Both the position numbers and the translations under genes were made by a program. A stretch of 34,984 nt of DNA from Pseudanabaena biceps PCC 7429 (GTDB taxonomy: Bacteria > Cyanobacteriota > Cyanobacteriia > Pseudanabaenales > Pseudanabaenaceae). Numbering within the stretch: the first letter of the stretch is position 1; the number at the start of each line of letters is the position of its first letter. The DNA is taken from contig NZ_ALWB01000018.1 in the NCBI RefSeq assembly GCF_000332215.1, forward strand, positions 1 to 34,984, given 5' to 3'. Of this stretch, positions 10,431-18,344 are shown in pieces. The notes beneath the pieces are model-generated. The model was not told where the DNA came from. It saw only the letters and a list, made by a program, of their open reading frames with translations, and did no database searches.

Positions 10431-10823
10431 GAATTAGAATTTATGCTTGCTTGTAAAATCCAGAAAAAACTTAAAAGTAAAACTTGGAGATTTAAATACA
10501 TTCTAAATTAATCATTAAATCTAAATATAGCTAGTTATTCCAATATTCGGGCGAATAGCCTTAAAATCAAAATCTTTCTTAATAATGATGAAATCGCGAA
10601 AAATAAGTCATTATCAGATTAGACTAGTCACTATCAAAGGCGATCGCCTGTAAGTTCAAAGCACCAGAGATTTACGAAGTATGGCTACCACTACTGCAAC
10701 AACTCTTCCTCAAGTTGGAATGTTGGCGACTGTCCGCAATCGCAAAGACTTGATTACTGTTCTTGAACTTACTCAAGTCACGTCCGCAGAAATTTGGCAA
10801 TTGGTGCAGGTTGAATATTACCC
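10431..10823. other. 393-bp gap between brxHI and the GHKL/SNF2 operon
   Basis: The minus-strand leader of the GHKL/SNF2 operon must lie here, so the trio is probably transcribed apart from BREX. A 6-bp-arm palindrome, TATTCG-GG-CGAATA, lies at 10544-10557, about 115 bases upstream of the GHKL start, and could be an operator. One HIP1 site lies near 10640. The plus-strand remnant ORF fills the brxHI-proximal end. I could not choose a convincing sigma-70 promoter. Confidence 0.4.
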
Positions 10824-10827
10824 CTAA
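10681..10827 (+). pseudogene. N-terminal remnant of a helicase-like gene (48 codons)
   Basis: ATG-initiated plus-strand frame, 48 residues, ending ..QLVQVEYYP and a TAA. The segment VGMLATVRNRKDLITVLE followed by LVQVEY resembles the small beta-rich N-terminus (VRNR...V.VEY) that I associate with large SNF2-type helicases of defence islands. That match is from memory and is inference. The frame stops just where such proteins would continue, and its stop overlaps the brxHI stop codon (10824-10826) on the other strand. This looks like a deletion or recombination junction that removed the rest of a helicase gene. Alternatively it is a chance short ORF. Confidence 0.45.
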
Positions 10828-12965
10828 TTGGTAAAACGCTTTAAGAAACTGCTAGCACTTTCCCAATTAAGTAGATAACGTTCAATAGTCTCAAGAGCAT
10901 AAGCTTCGGGGAGTAGAGGTTGAAACTTACTAAAGCGATAGAGAGGAAGTTGAGCAAGGATATTGGAACGATGTGCTTCGCTTTGCCAATCGAAAGACGA
11001 TCGCAATCTATCTAAAGCCGATCGCAATAACTGAACACTCACATCAGAACCTTCGATCCCAATTTTAAAATTATCAGCAATTACTTTCCATTCAGGGCGG
11101 AGATCGGCAAGGAGATATTTGATCGTGTAATTAATTTGTCCCCCTGCAAATGTCCACCATGTAACGCGATCGCCATCATCGATCGCCGTGAAAGATTGCT
11201 GACTGAGTAGTACACCCAGATCTTCACGTTTTTCTGTGATTGCATAACGAGATTGAGCGTCGATGTAGGGATAGTCGATGTCGGTAGTGAGGATCTCGTA
11301 AATTTTTTGACAGAGTTCATAGCTGAGGATTTGCGGCGAAAAACTATTCCAGTTTGGCTTTTTACCTTTTGGAGAGAGAACTACGCGAATTGAGCGTTCC
11401 TTGTGATCGATCGCTTCAACTAGCCAAGCCTTGCCACCTAAGAGGAAAGAACTCATACTTGGAACTAATTTATCGGCAAAGTCTTGTTCTAGAGAACCAA
11501 CGGTATAACCTGCTGCGGTCTTGACTTTATAGAGAACGGGGCTACTGAATACGGCATAGAGTTCCATACAGTTTTTGCGCCCAAATATCTTCTCGGCTCT
11601 TTCACCGATGGATAGTAAGCCGCCCGACTGAAAAAAATAACCTTCCCTAATGCCATGCTGAATCAAGATTTGATATTCTGTCTCCGCGATGCCCTGAAAA
11701 TCAGGAATTAGAGATAATTGCTCCCAAGCAAGTTCGGGACTAATCGCTCCAAATTGCAAGGTGAGCGCTAGTAATTGATGGACTAAAACTGTCCATGTGC
11801 GGTTATGACACTTTACAGACTCCACCCAGCCCGATCGTGCTAATTCAACAATAGCGATCGCTTGTAAAACTGTCTCAATATTTTCACAATAAAAGGTGGT
11901 ATTTGCTGCCTTACCTGCGCGTCTGCCTGTGCGTCCTAATCTTTGTAAAAATGATGACACAGTACTAGGAGCATTGGCTTGGAGAACAAGATCAAGATCG
12001 CCAATATCAATTCCTAATTCGAGGGTACTCGTACAGAGAATGCAAGCATTCATTCCCTTTTGAAAATTCTCTTCGGCGATTTCGCGTTCAATGCGGGAGA
12101 CAGAACTATGATGCACAAATACATCTGTGCCGCGATCGCGCATTCGTTCCGCGACATCTTCCGCAAGCGCTCGACTTTGACAAAAGAATAGGCTTTTATT
12201 ACCTTGTGCTTTGCGACTAGCTTCACGGGCGATCGCGCCGATCTCATTACGCTGTAGGATTGCAATTTCACGCTTAGCAGGAATTTTTGGCGGATCAATC
12301 ACGATTCTTTGGCGCTGTGATGAGCCTTGCATCCAGTTGAGAATTTGCTCTGGATTGCCCACAGTGGCGCTCAGTCCAACTCGCTGCACATCGCACTTTT
12401 GATTAGTAGGTAAATCTTGATTTGCGGCGGTAATCAGCCGCTCTAGAACTGAAAGTAAATGTGTCCCGCGATCACTACCTGCGAGGGCATGGATTTCATC
12501 AATAATTACAGCACGGAGATCGCCAAATAGTCTCACATGAGGGACTTTGGCTGATAGCAGCATCACTTCGAGAGATTCGGGAGTGGTGAGTAGAACTTCG
12601 GCAGGTTCTTTGAGAAAGGCTTGCTTATCTTTGCCTTTAATATCGCCATGCCATACAAAACTACGCAAACCAACCATTTCGGTATAGGTAGCAAAGCGAT
12701 TGCATTGATTATTGAGCAGGGCTTTGATCGGCGCAATATAGAGTATGCCTACGCCCTGTGATTCATGCTCGATTAGATTGGCTAATAGAGGAAATATGGC
12801 GGCTTCAGTTTTCCCCCCTGCGGTGGGAGCAAGCACGATCGCATTTTTACCATCAAGGATTGCTTGACCTGCAAGTTCTTGGACTGGACGCAAGGATGAC
12901 CAACCGAGGCGATCGGCAATCGCCTGTTGTAAGCGGGGCGGAAATCTGGCAAAAGTGGAACGCAT
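10824..12965 (-). CDS. brxHI: BREX type 6 Lhr-like helicase BrxHI
   Basis: Superfamily II DNA helicase of the Lhr-like group, 713 aa, last gene of the BREX operon. Visible motifs are the Q-region RPVQ (27-30), Walker A APTAGGKTE (46-54), DEIH near 155, SAT (GLSATVGNP) near 200, and motif VI LGRTGRRAGKA near 345; a DUF1998-type tail is not apparent. Length suits BrxHI of type 2 and type 6 BREX. It starts two bases after the brxD stop, so the two are coupled. The brxD plus brxHI pair distinguishes types 2 and 6 from type 1, which uses brxL. Its stop codon lies at the junction with the remnant helicase frame, so its last residues could have been altered. Confidence 0.88.
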   Translation of the reverse strand: MRSTFARFPPRLQQAIADRLGWSSLRPVQELAGQAILDGKNAIVLAPTAGGKTEAAIFPLLANLIEHESQGVGILYIAPIKALLNNQCNRFATYTEMVGLRSFVWHGDIKGKDKQAFLKEPAEVLLTTPESLEVMLLSAKVPHVRLFGDLRAVIIDEIHALAGSDRGTHLLSVLERLITAANQDLPTNQKCDVQRVGLSATVGNPEQILNWMQGSSQRQRIVIDPPKIPAKREIAILQRNEIGAIAREASRKAQGNKSLFFCQSRALAEDVAERMRDRGTDVFVHHSSVSRIEREIAEENFQKGMNACILCTSTLELGIDIGDLDLVLQANAPSTVSSFLQRLGRTGRRAGKAANTTFYCENIETVLQAIAIVELARSGWVESVKCHNRTWTVLVHQLLALTLQFGAISPELAWEQLSLIPDFQGIAETEYQILIQHGIREGYFFQSGGLLSIGERAEKIFGRKNCMELYAVFSSPVLYKVKTAAGYTVGSLEQDFADKLVPSMSSFLLGGKAWLVEAIDHKERSIRVVLSPKGKKPNWNSFSPQILSYELCQKIYEILTTDIDYPYIDAQSRYAITEKREDLGVLLSQQSFTAIDDGDRVTWWTFAGGQINYTIKYLLADLRPEWKVIADNFKIGIEGSDVSVQLLRSALDRLRSSFDWQSEAHRSNILAQLPLYRFSKFQPLLPEAYALETIERYLLNWESASSFLKRFTN

Positions 12966-12967
12966 GA

Positions 12968-14287
12968 TTAAAATTCAACAACGGCGTAAACTTCATTTTC
13001 TTCTGGTTCAGGATCGCAATAGGGCAAGCCTGACTTGATGCGGAGCTCATAGTCATTGAGGGTATCTTCGGGCAGAGATAAGGCACTGATCGGCTCGAAG
13101 TCAGGGTTATCAATAACCAAATCCAGAAGATTCACATATTGCCGTAAGAATTGACGTGGCACTACGCCCACATCGCCTTTAAAGCCTTTAGTTACTTCTG
13201 CAATCAGGCGATCGATAAATTCAAGGGTGATTTTTCGTTCCAAATGAATGCGATCGCCAGCGTTAAAAAGTTCACGCAGTCTGAGGGCAACTTCCTTTAA
13301 ACGAATAGCATCAAAGGGGGTGAGTTCCAATTGGGGCTGACGCGGACTACTAAAGCCGCTATAGGTTTCAAACTTGATGCGATCGTGAAGAGGCGTTAGT
13401 CCCGCAATGCCACGTTTTGTATCAAAAAAGTCGGGCGTACCTGTAAAAATCCATAGCAACCCATGAAAGCGATCGGCGGCATCACAGATTTGTCTAATGC
13501 CATTTAAGGATTTACCGCGCACATCTTGACGCATTCGTAAAATTGTTTCCGCTTCATCAATGACGATCGCCCAGCCCTTGTAACCTGCCGCCTTGACGAT
13601 CTGCAAAATGCCAAGTAAATAGTCGAGGGCTTCACGGCTGCCAATATCGCCTTTAATCCCTGCAATTTTTTTGGCGCTTGCCGCGACATTTTCACTGCCT
13701 GATAGCCAAGAAATGAGGGCGCTGGCTTCGGCAAAGTTTCCCTGTTGCTTGAGGGTAAAGATGGTTCGCAATACTCGTGTCATGTCTTCAGGAACTTGCC
13801 CCCCTGTCATGGAAGCAAGTTCTTCATCGAGGCGATCGCGCACGGCATCATCAAAATTAGGATCGTCTTCATCCTTGCCCCCAGCGATCAGCATATCTTC
13901 AACTCTCGCAATCCAGCGATCGAGAATATCGCCTAGTGCCCCCCTTGGGCATACATTTGTGCCAAGCTCCTGTACGGCTTTGCGATAGACATCATCAAAT
14001 TTATGGAAGTGCAAATCATTATCGGAAACGACAATAAAACTAGTGGCAAAGCCACGATCGCGGGCTTCGAGGGTGGCAAGGCGAGACATAAAGGTTTTAC
14101 CGCAACCATAACCACCTCGCAAAAACTTAAACACGCCTTCACCATCAGCAGCGAGTTCGAGTTGGCGTTGGATTTCCTTACGAGATCGATCTATGCCGAC
14201 AGCAAATGCTTCTAGTCCCCGTTCTGGCACAACTCCCGATCGCAACTTTTCAAAAACATGTTCGGTATCCTTAGCACTCAAATTCAT
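12968..14287 (-). CDS. brxD: BREX ATP-binding protein BrxD
   Basis: P-loop ATPase of 439 aa. Walker A GGYGCGKTF is at 58-66, and the Walker B strand GWAIVIDEAETIL lies near 240-252, with an Asp-Glu pair as in AAA+-like enzymes. The sequence LRGGYGCGKTF..RLA with an N-terminal R.GVVPERGL segment is typical of BrxD (formerly DUF2791) from type 2 and type 6 BREX. Its precise biochemical role in BREX is not established; it may assemble with the BrxHI helicase encoded next to it. It is separated from pglZ by 148 bp filled by an inverted-repeat element. The ATG start gives the expected family N-terminus. Confidence 0.9.
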   Translation of the reverse strand: MNLSAKDTEHVFEKLRSGVVPERGLEAFAVGIDRSRKEIQRQLELAADGEGVFKFLRGGYGCGKTFMSRLATLEARDRGFATSFIVVSDNDLHFHKFDDVYRKAVQELGTNVCPRGALGDILDRWIARVEDMLIAGGKDEDDPNFDDAVRDRLDEELASMTGGQVPEDMTRVLRTIFTLKQQGNFAEASALISWLSGSENVAASAKKIAGIKGDIGSREALDYLLGILQIVKAAGYKGWAIVIDEAETILRMRQDVRGKSLNGIRQICDAADRFHGLLWIFTGTPDFFDTKRGIAGLTPLHDRIKFETYSGFSSPRQPQLELTPFDAIRLKEVALRLRELFNAGDRIHLERKITLEFIDRLIAEVTKGFKGDVGVVPRQFLRQYVNLLDLVIDNPDFEPISALSLPEDTLNDYELRIKSGLPYCDPEPEENEVYAVVEF

Positions 14288-14332
14288 AGCTACACAGTTT
14301 TATTTTTTAACTGACGTTACATGGAAGATTAT

Positions 14333-14437
14333 AAGACCCTCACCCCTAGCCCCTCTCCCAAAAAAGGAGAGGGGAACAAGAAATTAGTCTTACTCCCCCT
14401 CGCCCTTAATGGGAGAGGGGGCTGGGGGGTGAGGGTT
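14333..14437. repeat. GC-rich interspersed inverted repeat, copy 1
   Basis: Outer arms start CCCTCACCCCTAGCCCC and end GGGGGCTGGGGGGTGAGGG. They enclose two small hairpins (CCCCTCTCC/GGAGAGGGG and CCCCTCGCCC/GGGAGAGGGG). The element lies between brxD and pglZ and its right arm reaches the pglZ stop codon (14436-14438). The same architecture recurs inside pglX at 19314-19419. It is a REP/MITE-like cyanobacterial repeat and could stabilise or attenuate the operon mRNA. No U-tract follows it on the minus strand, so intrinsic termination is doubtful. Confidence 0.85.
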
Positions 14438-17078
14438 ATCTCTTAATATACCGCTTGCCAGAAGCGACATTTTCAACTTGAACCCCAAAGGGGATCTGCT
14501 TGACAAATTCCTCAAACTTGAGGGAAAAGCTCCGCGCTTTGCGTGATGAGCCAAGCATTTGCACAAGTTCAGTTTCCACGATCGCGCCATGTTTTTCTAG
14601 ATGTTCAAATACCTTGATGATCGCAGGATCATCAAAATTATCTTGCCAGCGATCGCTTGTAGATAAACTTGCTACAGGCTCAATAATAACCATATCTATA
14701 GCGATCGCTTCCGTAATAGTACTCGGATCTTGAAGAGAATCTTGAATCTGTGTTTGCGATTTAACACGCTTAGTTTTAACAGATGATCGCTTAGTGACTG
14801 ATTGCTTAGTGACGGTCAGGACAGGAATTACTCGCTCCTGTAAACTATTACCTCCATGAGCAAAAGAAGCATTACTCAGTTTAGTTCTACCCTTAAAAAT
14901 GGCAGTATCATTCCGAAATAGTAGATAGCCCTCTTGACCTTCATAATTTAGCGATCGCAAAGGCACGGATACACAATCAGCCTCGCGGCGGTAATCATCA
15001 AGACGCACATAGCGGCGGGTGGCGGTGGCATATTCCACTTCTTTGACGGTGTGATCAAGGAGCATGAAGCCATGATCGGCGGTGAGGATGCAGGTATGAA
15101 TCCCAATCTTTTGGAGATTATTAATCGCTGCTTTCAGTTGTTGAATCCAAGTGGTGAAGGCAATCAGCCCCATATTTGCTTCACCCGCATCATCGATTTC
15201 TCGACTATGGATTACGAGCAAGGCGGCATTTTTAGATAGACTTCCTAAAGTCTCACTCGTTGATTGCGCGACCTGTTGCAGCGAGAGACTAGATAACGAA
15301 TGTCGATCACGACTAGAACTAAATGTGCGATCGCCGATCACCCGCGCCCGACTATCAGGATCTTTGACAGTATATTCTCCCGCCTTAATCCCTTTACTAA
15401 AATCTTTACCATCGGGTAAGCGGATTTTGCCATCACTCGACACAGGGGCGATCGCATTCATGCCCATCGCCGTAATCGTTGGTAGTTCGGCATAGCAACC
15501 AATCAGGTTAGTCTGGAAATCCTCTTTATTTAATTTGTTCATCAGTTCCATTGCCATTTCATAGCGAAAGGCATCAACTAAGAAAATAGCAACGCGATCA
15601 CCTTGCTCAACTTGTCCTAGAGAAGGATGGCGCTTCGCGCCATCCTTCTCTGGAGTAGTAATTAATGGCAGACAGTAACGCTCAAAGATATAGCGCTGTT
15701 GTAATTCTTCTTCAGGTAGGAACCCAACCTGATCGCAAAGTTTGGCAAAACCCCTCGCCAAATCATCAGCCCAGTCACGATAAAGCTGCCGCAAAAAATT
15801 AGTCACCGTCACCATTGACGCAAATTGTGGCAAGTTACTATTTGACATTTGCAACCGTAGTTGCTCAAAGCGACGATGGTAATAATCCACAATCCAAGCT
15901 TTTTGGGTATAGATATCAAGTGCTTCTCGTAGGGTTTCCACTCCGTTTAAGACATGATTTTGTTGAGCAATTATCTGTCCAAACTGTGCTGCTATTAACA
16001 CCCAACCCCAAAGGCGGCGTTTTTGTGAATCCTGCTGTATCCATAGGGAAGGAGCATTAATCCGCGATCGCCCCCAGATGCTCGCCTGTTGCCAATTTTG
16101 AGTGAGCAAGGCTTGAATAGATGCATTGAGCATCACCCGATCTTCAGTGGCGAAGGTGTCAATCTTACCGAGGTCATTGGGAGAGATCTGGTCAAATTCA
16201 GGCTTGATTTTTGCTTCTACTTCTTCAGAGATCGCCATGTAGCGGATGGGATAGCGATCGCGTAGATGATTAATTAGATTTTGACATTGCGCTTGTAAAG
16301 GTTTTGGGAGCGATCGCAATGGCTGTAATTGTGGTAAATAGGGCGATCGGGTGAGGTCGTTGGTATATTCCACACACATCAACCAAGCGACAAAGGCAAG
16401 TTCTAGACGATCTATATCTACAGGATCATCTTTAAGGAAGAACTGCAAAAAGGTAATATCCATCCCTGTATGAATATAGAGATGTTCGATGAGAATATTT
16501 AGCTCAGATGCGCTATGGATTTTGGTGCGGAGATTGCTATTGTGATCGAGCAAACCATCGAGAATCCATTGATGGTCTAATCCTGCCAAATAACTACGGA
16601 TATTACCAGTTTTAGAATTATGAGAATTATGTCGATTTAATTCCTGATCTAGCCAAGTTTCCGCCCCTGCTAGAGTGAGGTCGGGAGTTTTGAGCAAATC
16701 AGCGATCGCATCGGGGGCGACTTTACCCGTGACCGCCTCACGCACAAGAGTATTCAGGGCTTTTTCGTAGCGTTTACCAGCCCGATATAGTTCTAATAGT
16801 GGTGTTTGCTTAACCGTATTAGTGTTGTGGTTTGGCAAATGAATTAATAACGGTTCAGGATCGAGTCCATTGCCATAGTTTTCTAGTTGCAGCAAAATTT
16901 CCAGATAGCTACCCCGAAAACCCACCACAGGAAAATCAAAATCACCTGTTTGATGACGAGTGATCAGGCGATCGACAAATTCGGTATAGCGACTATCGGC
17001 ATCGAGCCAAAGGACAATTCCCTGACGGCGGATGGTTTCTTTAATGTCGTTTTCAAGATAACTGGCGATCGCGGACAT
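14436..17078 (-). CDS. pglZ: BREX alkaline phosphatase-superfamily protein PglZ
   Basis: Core BREX protein, 880 aa, present in all BREX types. The alkaline phosphatase-like domain in the C-terminal half shows the metal-site segment VAIFLVDAFRYEMAMELM near 495-512 and LTADHGFMLLD near 662-672, the Asp/His pattern of PglZ domains. The N-terminal half contains the start-proximal motif VLWLDADSRYTEFV (22-35). The C-terminal 100 residues are low-complexity and basic, then end in a small winged-helix-like segment. A perfect hairpin repeat is translated in frame at residues 477-487 (see 15619-15651). The ATG start has no clear Shine-Dalgarno sequence. The gene is separated from pglX by a plus-strand cassette, so pglZ-brxD-brxHI may have its own promoter upstream of 17078. 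Confidence 0.9.
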   Translation of the reverse strand: MSAIASYLENDIKETIRRQGIVLWLDADSRYTEFVDRLITRHQTGDFDFPVVGFRGSYLEILLQLENYGNGLDPEPLLIHLPNHNTNTVKQTPLLELYRAGKRYEKALNTLVREAVTGKVAPDAIADLLKTPDLTLAGAETWLDQELNRHNSHNSKTGNIRSYLAGLDHQWILDGLLDHNSNLRTKIHSASELNILIEHLYIHTGMDITFLQFFLKDDPVDIDRLELAFVAWLMCVEYTNDLTRSPYLPQLQPLRSLPKPLQAQCQNLINHLRDRYPIRYMAISEEVEAKIKPEFDQISPNDLGKIDTFATEDRVMLNASIQALLTQNWQQASIWGRSRINAPSLWIQQDSQKRRLWGWVLIAAQFGQIIAQQNHVLNGVETLREALDIYTQKAWIVDYYHRRFEQLRLQMSNSNLPQFASMVTVTNFLRQLYRDWADDLARGFAKLCDQVGFLPEEELQQRYIFERYCLPLITTPEKDGAKRHPSLGQVEQGDRVAIFLVDAFRYEMAMELMNKLNKEDFQTNLIGCYAELPTITAMGMNAIAPVSSDGKIRLPDGKDFSKGIKAGEYTVKDPDSRARVIGDRTFSSSRDRHSLSSLSLQQVAQSTSETLGSLSKNAALLVIHSREIDDAGEANMGLIAFTTWIQQLKAAINNLQKIGIHTCILTADHGFMLLDHTVKEVEYATATRRYVRLDDYRREADCVSVPLRSLNYEGQEGYLLFRNDTAIFKGRTKLSNASFAHGGNSLQERVIPVLTVTKQSVTKRSSVKTKRVKSQTQIQDSLQDPSTITEAIAIDMVIIEPVASLSTSDRWQDNFDDPAIIKVFEHLEKHGAIVETELVQMLGSSRKARSFSLKFEEFVKQIPFGVQVENVASGKRYIKR
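15619..15651. repeat. Perfect hairpin repeat inside pglZ
   Basis: A 33-base perfect inverted repeat: 15-base arms (AGAGAAGGATGGCGC) around the loop TTC. It is an exact 11-codon in-frame addition and encodes EKDGAKRHPSL just before the metal-site strand. The core GGCGC-GAA-GCGCC (either strand) is shared with the hairpin at 27164-27194, while the outer arms differ but still pair perfectly. It belongs to the same class of small palindromic repeats. Confidence 0.85.
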
Positions 17079-17163
17079 AGAAAATGAGCAATATTTTTGC
17101 TTTGTGCGAAAATGATCGTAACAGTTTATTCACGGCTTACTCATTTATTACGGGAGAAAAGTC

Positions 17164-17394
17164 ATGGAAATTACCAAAACACAGTTTAAGACGCAGTTTG
17201 AGAGCATTTTAGAAAGCTTAAATCAAAATAATGAGGACATTATTATTATTGATAATGGCAAGCCGCTATTTAAGGTTTCTAAATACCAGAAATCAGTCAG
17301 CACTAGGGAACTATTTGCACCCCTGCGAGGAAAGGTGAAATATTATGAGGATTTAATGACTCCAACTTGGGATGAATGGAGCGAAGTATTATAG
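17164..17394 (+). CDS. Phd/YefM-like antitoxin, apparently without its toxin
   Basis: Small 76-aa protein starting MEITKTQFKTQF with IIIIDNGKPLFKVSKY at 26-41, the beta-strand pattern of Phd/YefM DNA-binding antitoxins. The C-terminal part (LFAPLRGKVKYYEDLMTPTWDEW) is the toxin-binding-type tail seen with VapC/PIN-domain partners. A good ribosome binding site (GGGAG, seven bases before the ATG) supports the start. No PIN or RelE toxin follows; xisH begins 18 bases after the stop instead. It may be an orphan antitoxin, or it may regulate the xisHI pair. It is divergent from pglZ with an 85-bp gap that must hold both promoters. Confidence 0.7.
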   Translation: MEITKTQFKTQFESILESLNQNNEDIIIIDNGKPLFKVSKYQKSVSTRELFAPLRGKVKYYEDLMTPTWDEWSEVL

Positions 17395-17412
17395 TCGTTA
17401 AGGATAAAGGAC

Positions 17413-17826
17413 ATGGCAAGAGATTTATTTCATGATGCGGTCAGGAATGCCCTAGTCAAAGATGGTTGGATAATTACGGAAGATCCATTGTTTTTGAAAA
17501 TAGGAGGCGTTGAAATTTATATTGATCTTGGAGCCGAAAAATTAATTGCGGCTGAACGAAATAACGAAAAAATTGCTGTAGAGATTAAAAGTTTTATCAA
17601 TCCTTCATCGCTTACTGACTTTCATTTGGCAATGGGACAATTTCTAAACTATCGAGTAGCATTAAAAGTAGGAGATCCAGATCGAAAACTGTTTCTAGCT
17701 GTGCCAGATAACGCTTATCGAACTTTCTTTCAAAAGGAATTTGCGCGTATGGTTATTGCCGAATATCAACCCGAAATCTTAGTTTATGATATCGAAAATG
17801 AGGTGATTGTCACATGGAAAATCTAG
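17413..17826 (+). CDS. xisH: XisH-family protein (fdxN-element excision controlling factor family)
   Basis: XisH family, 137 aa, close to full family length. Starts MARDLFHDAVRNALVKDGW and contains DLGAEKLIAAERNNEKIAVEIKSF at about 37-60, the PD-(D/E)XK nuclease-like core (Asp37...Glu57-Ile-Lys). XisH was named for Nostoc heterocyst fdxN-element excision, but most cyanobacterial copies, often multiple per genome, are unlinked to any such element and are better read as a two-gene module of unknown, possibly TA-like or nuclease, function. It overlaps xisI by 13 bases. It is inserted between pglX and pglZ on the opposite strand. Family assignment is confident; function is open. Confidence 0.88.
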   Translation: MARDLFHDAVRNALVKDGWIITEDPLFLKIGGVEIYIDLGAEKLIAAERNNEKIAVEIKSFINPSSLTDFHLAMGQFLNYRVALKVGDPDRKLFLAVPDNAYRTFFQKEFARMVIAEYQPEILVYDIENEVIVTWKI

Positions 17827-18158
17827 AGAAAATTGCCAAATATCGTGCGATTGTCAAACAAATCCTTAGCCAATATGCATCCTATAAACCATCCTATGGC
17901 GATATTGAGATTCAAACCCTATTTGATACGGAACAGGATCATTATCAAGTTCTAGGTGTTGGTTGGAACAAGAAAGAAAGGATTTACGGTTGTTCTATGC
18001 ATTTAGATATTAAAAATGGCAAGATTTGGATTCAAATTAACAATACTGAAATCGATATAGGTCAAGCTCTTGTAGACAAGGGTGTACCAAAGGAAGATAT
18101 CGTGATTGGTTTTCAGCCTGTATATATTCGCCAAGTTTCTGGCTATGCGATCGCCTAA
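17814..18158 (+). CDS. xisI: XisI-family protein
   Basis: Partner of XisH, 114 aa, full length for the family. Characteristic stretches are YRAIVKQILSQYA (11-23), DHYQVLGVGW (42-51), GCSMHLDIKNGKIWIQ (57-72) and the C-terminal KEDIVIGFQPVYIRQ. Its start overlaps the end of xisH by 13 bases in another frame, so the two are translationally coupled and the products probably interact. It is convergent with pglX; the 180 bases between them are filled with hairpin repeats. No cognate DNA element to be excised is recognisable around it. Confidence 0.88.
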   Translation: MENLEKIAKYRAIVKQILSQYASYKPSYGDIEIQTLFDTEQDHYQVLGVGWNKKERIYGCSMHLDIKNGKIWIQINNTEIDIGQALVDKGVPKEDIVIGFQPVYIRQVSGYAIA

Positions 18159-18176
18159 AGAAAAAAAACGAATCGT

Positions 18177-18344
18177 AGGGGCATAGCATTCCTGCGACTA
18201 TCTTGGCTTGTGGCAACCATTTTTAAACAGGAATGCTTTGCCCTCTTTGATGTTGAAAGGAGAATCACGCATAAAGAGGGTAGAACATTTGCAAATGGAG
18301 ATTGTCGCGAGGAGTTGCGAGATTGGGGCGCAAATGCTCTACCC
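18177..18344. repeat. Chain of three abutting inverted repeats between xisI and pglX
   Basis: Three hairpins follow each other and share their boundary bases. First, 18177-18194 pairs with 18228-18244 (core GCATTCCTG/CAGGAATGC). Second, 18241-18248 pairs with 18273-18280 (CCCTCTTT/AAAGAGGG). Third, 18278-18292 pairs with 18330-18344 (GGGTAGAACATTTGC against GCAAATGCTCTACCC, one mismatch). The last arm supplies the pglX stop codon at 18339-18341. Sited between convergent genes, the chain could act as a two-way transcript end, though there is no strong U-tract. Confidence 0.75.

Noticed and set aside
17413-18158. fdxN-type excision element
   Set aside because: xisH and xisI are present but no site-specific recombinase (XisF) or direct-repeat borders are visible.
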